A program made the position numbers and the translations under genes. The notes beneath the pieces are model-generated. The model made no database searches. It was not told the origin of the DNA and was given only the letters and a program-made list of their open reading frames with translations. Positions 5,095-6,283 of a DNA stretch of 6,283 nt are shown here, piece after piece. Source of the stretch: Nitrospirota bacterium (lineage in GTDB: Bacteria; Nitrospirota; Nitrospiria; Nitrospirales; Nitrospiraceae); assembly GCA_016201805.1 (NCBI GenBank), contig JACQCB010000120.1, positions 1 to 6,283 of the forward strand, given 5' to 3'. How positions within the stretch are numbered: the first letter of the stretch is position 1; each line of letters starts with the position of its first letter.

Positions 5095-5294
5095 TGTGTG
5101 TTAAAGTTCTTCCGTGCTTTATCGCGGTCGGGCCGGACGGTGGAGCACGCAACTGGATCTGGCCCGAGAACCGATATTGACTTGCGGTAGGAACCTGAAC
5201 GGAACGCCTGTCCTGAACGCTGCTCGATTCAACGCACCGTCCCGGCTCTCATTCCCCCCTCATTCCGTCACCTTCAAGACAATGTCTCATCAGT

Positions 5295-5303
5295 AGAGGA
5301 GGT
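5295..5303 (+). promoter_or_regulatory. Very strong ribosome binding site for the RRM protein
   Basis: AGAGGAGGT is almost fully complementary to the 16S rRNA 3' end and ends 3 nt before ATG 5307. It is the best Shine-Dalgarno in the window and suggests high expression. The 248 nt between cld and this start hold no convincing gene and no clear sigma70 promoter. Confidence 0.85.
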
Positions 5304-5306
5304 ACT

Positions 5307-5606
5307 ATGAGTACCAAGTTGTATGTGGGCGGTCTGCCCTATTCCACCACCGAGGCGGAGTTGAACGAAATCTTCGCCAAAGAGGGCACCGTTGAGTCGG
5401 CCCGCGTGATTACGGACAAGTTCACCGGCCAGTCTCGTGGGTTCGGGTTCGTCGAGATGTCCTCCGGCGAAGAAGCCAAGAGGGCCATCACGTCGCTGAA
5501 CGGCACGCAGTTGGGCGGACGGTCCCTCACCGTGAACGAAGCCAAGCCGCAGGAAAGAAACGGCGGCGGGCGATTCGGCGGCGACAATAGCGGAAGCCGC
5601 TTCTAA
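5307..5606 (+). CDS. Single-RRM glycine-rich RNA-binding protein
   Basis: A 99-aa protein of the bacterial RRM family, which binds single-stranded RNA and in cyanobacteria is often linked to cold response. One RRM fills residues 3-80. RNP2 is LYVGGL (5-10) and RNP1 is RGFGFVEM (44-51), with the stacking aromatics Tyr6, Phe46 and Phe48 in place. VNEAKPQE (77-84) closes the domain. The C-terminus (85-99) is Gly/Arg/Ser-rich, short but typical. No membrane segment or signal is present, so it is cytoplasmic. It is a monocistronic unit: long upstream gap, near-perfect Shine-Dalgarno, and an intrinsic terminator 32 nt after the stop. The long upstream region could contain a structured 5' leader as in cold-inducible mRNAs, but that is inference. 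Family call firm; target RNA unknown. Confidence 0.95.
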   Translation: MSTKLYVGGLPYSTTEAELNEIFAKEGTVESARVITDKFTGQSRGFGFVEMSSGEEAKRAITSLNGTQLGGRSLTVNEAKPQERNGGGRFGGDNSGSRF

Positions 5607-5637
5607 CGTCGTCCGCGGTCATCTGACAGGACCGTCT

Positions 5638-5672
5638 GGAGGGCTGCGGTACGCCGCGGCCCTCCGTGTTTT
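5638..5672 (+). terminator. Strong rho-independent terminator after the RRM gene
   Basis: GGAGGGC (5638-5644) pairs with GCCCTCC (5659-5665), then a T-G wobble, then GCGG (5646-5649) with CCGC (5654-5657). This closes a TACG tetraloop of the very stable UNCG class. The 12-bp stem is followed by GTGTTTT (5666-5672). A smaller stem CGGTC/GACCG (5616-5620, 5630-5634) lies just before it. Confidence 0.92.
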
Positions 5673-5690
5673 CAGCCCCGGATTGCGGGC

Positions 5691-5720
5691 TTGTTCCCAT
5701 CCCGCCCCCTGCGGTATGCT
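5691..5720 (+). promoter_or_regulatory. Possible promoter for the 5772 gene
   Basis: TTGTTC (5691-5696), an 18-nt spacer and TATGCT (5715-5720) partly match sigma70 boxes (3/6 and 4/6). They lie just after the terminator, where a new promoter is needed. The predicted start is about 5727, leaving a leader of roughly 45 nt. Confidence 0.4.
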
Positions 5721-5771
5721 CTGGACCGACAATCCTGAGCCTTGCAACCCAGCAACCGAGCCACCACTCCC

Positions 5772-6278
5772 ATGTCCTCGACTCCGCAACCCCACACCCA
5801 GGCAGCCGATCTGCTCTACGCCATCCTGCCGCACGCCTTCACACAGACCGCGCTCGAAGAATACGGCATCGACGCCACGCCGGAGCAGGCGCAACAGATC
5901 ACGCGCGAACTGCTCTCCGTCAACCTTTACTGGGTCCAGAGCGCGTTGCAGACGGTGCTGACCAAGACGGATTGGGAGCGGGTCTTCCAGGCGCTCTGCG
6001 AGCGCATCCTCTCCGCCTGGCAGACCGAGCTTGGCCTGAACGAGCAGGACGCGCAGGGCTATTTCGAGGAAGTGGAAGAACGCCGGCAAGCCTATGATCG
6101 GATCGTGCAGGAGGGCGGGGCGCCGGTCGCGGTCTTTACGGAGTGCACCGAAATTTTGGAAACAGCCTGGGCGGTGCGATCCGAGGATCGCCCCAAAATC
6201 TTGGCCCTGCTCATTGACCTGATCCCGGTCGACGAGATCGGAGAGGTGGTAGACGGGCTCGACTTGGCGAAGACGTAA
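5772..6278 (+). CDS. Conserved-looking acidic helical hypothetical protein
   Basis: From ATG 5772 it is 168 aa; I do not recognise the family. It has no signal peptide or membrane span, so it is probably cytoplasmic. The sequence is acidic and appears almost wholly alpha-helical. The segments are: Ala/Leu-rich 11-30; a Gln/Glu-rich helix 36-64 containing NLYWVQSALQTVL; 67-90 (DWERVFQALCERILSAWQTE); a strongly charged helix 95-113 (YFEEVEERRQAYDRI); 118-135 (PVAVFTECTEILETAW); and a leucine/isoleucine-rich C-terminal helix 138-165. There are two Cys (76, 125). An in-frame TTG at 5742 would add ten residues, but the ATG is preferred; the Shine-Dalgarno is weak either way. Codon use matches the neighbours, with strong third-position GC, which supports a real gene. 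It lies downstream of a terminator, so it forms its own unit or heads one continuing beyond 6283. Confidence 0.75.
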   Translation: MSSTPQPHTQAADLLYAILPHAFTQTALEEYGIDATPEQAQQITRELLSVNLYWVQSALQTVLTKTDWERVFQALCERILSAWQTELGLNEQDAQGYFEEVEERRQAYDRIVQEGGAPVAVFTECTEILETAWAVRSEDRPKILALLIDLIPVDEIGEVVDGLDLAKT

Positions 6279-6283
6279 CCGCC

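Noticed and set aside
5114..5296. 60-codon frame starting at GTG before the RRM gene, ending in the Shine-Dalgarno
   Set aside because: No ribosome binding site, rare codons and no recognisable domain. A leader peptide is not excluded but is unsupported.
5742..5771. Upstream TTG start for the last gene
   Set aside because: It adds ten low-complexity residues with no Shine-Dalgarno; ATG 5772 is the simpler choice.
1..6283. CRISPR array, insertion sequence, phage or defence genes
   Set aside because: No regularly spaced repeats, transposase motifs, terminal inverted repeats or defence domains were found on either strand.

Overview
The window reads as a chromosomal segment of a Nitrospira-like nitrite oxidiser (phylum Nitrospirota). 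The main reason is a full-length secreted chlorite dismutase (4264-5058) that, from memory, closely resembles the characterised enzyme of 'Candidatus Nitrospira defluvii'. The high GC content and the bacterial single-RRM RNA-binding protein fit this. The taxonomic call rests on recognition, not on a database search.

Layout. (1) 1-410, minus strand: the N-terminal 136 codons of a long-form NfeD/ClpP-class membrane serine protease, cut by the window edge. (2) 411-533: a compact divergent promoter region. It holds two sigma70-type promoters, each with a 17-nt spacer and a TATGAT -10, on either side of an 8-bp palindrome. (3) 534-3539, plus strand: a tightly packed four-gene operon. It encodes TrmI (tRNA adenine-58 N1-methyltransferase), a classical SDR oxidoreductase, AroE (shikimate dehydrogenase) and AroK (shikimate kinase). 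Two of the three junctions are ATGA overlaps and the third gap is 11 nt. The trmI promoter places transcription start on the start codon, so the first gene is probably leaderless. (4) 3608-3683: tRNA-Arg(UCG) with encoded CCA and its own promoter just upstream. (5) 3819-5058: a small Cys-containing probable envelope protein of unknown function, followed 61 nt later by cld. (6) 5307-5606: a Gly-rich single-RRM protein with a 248-nt upstream gap, a near-consensus Shine-Dalgarno and a strong intrinsic terminator (5638-5672). (7) 5772-6278: an unrecognised acidic helical protein.

How the genes work together: aroE and aroK catalyse consecutive steps of the shikimate pathway (3-dehydroshikimate to shikimate to shikimate 3-phosphate). 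The SDR is translationally coupled between trmI and aroE, but its substrate cannot be read from sequence. Chlorite dismutase would detoxify chlorite, for example chlorite formed when nitrite oxidoreductase reduces chlorate, in the periplasm. The small protein upstream is a candidate partner by position only. I see no CRISPR array, insertion sequence or phage gene. Apart from the cld neighbourhood this looks like core-genome sequence, and I did not find a clearly novel multi-gene system.
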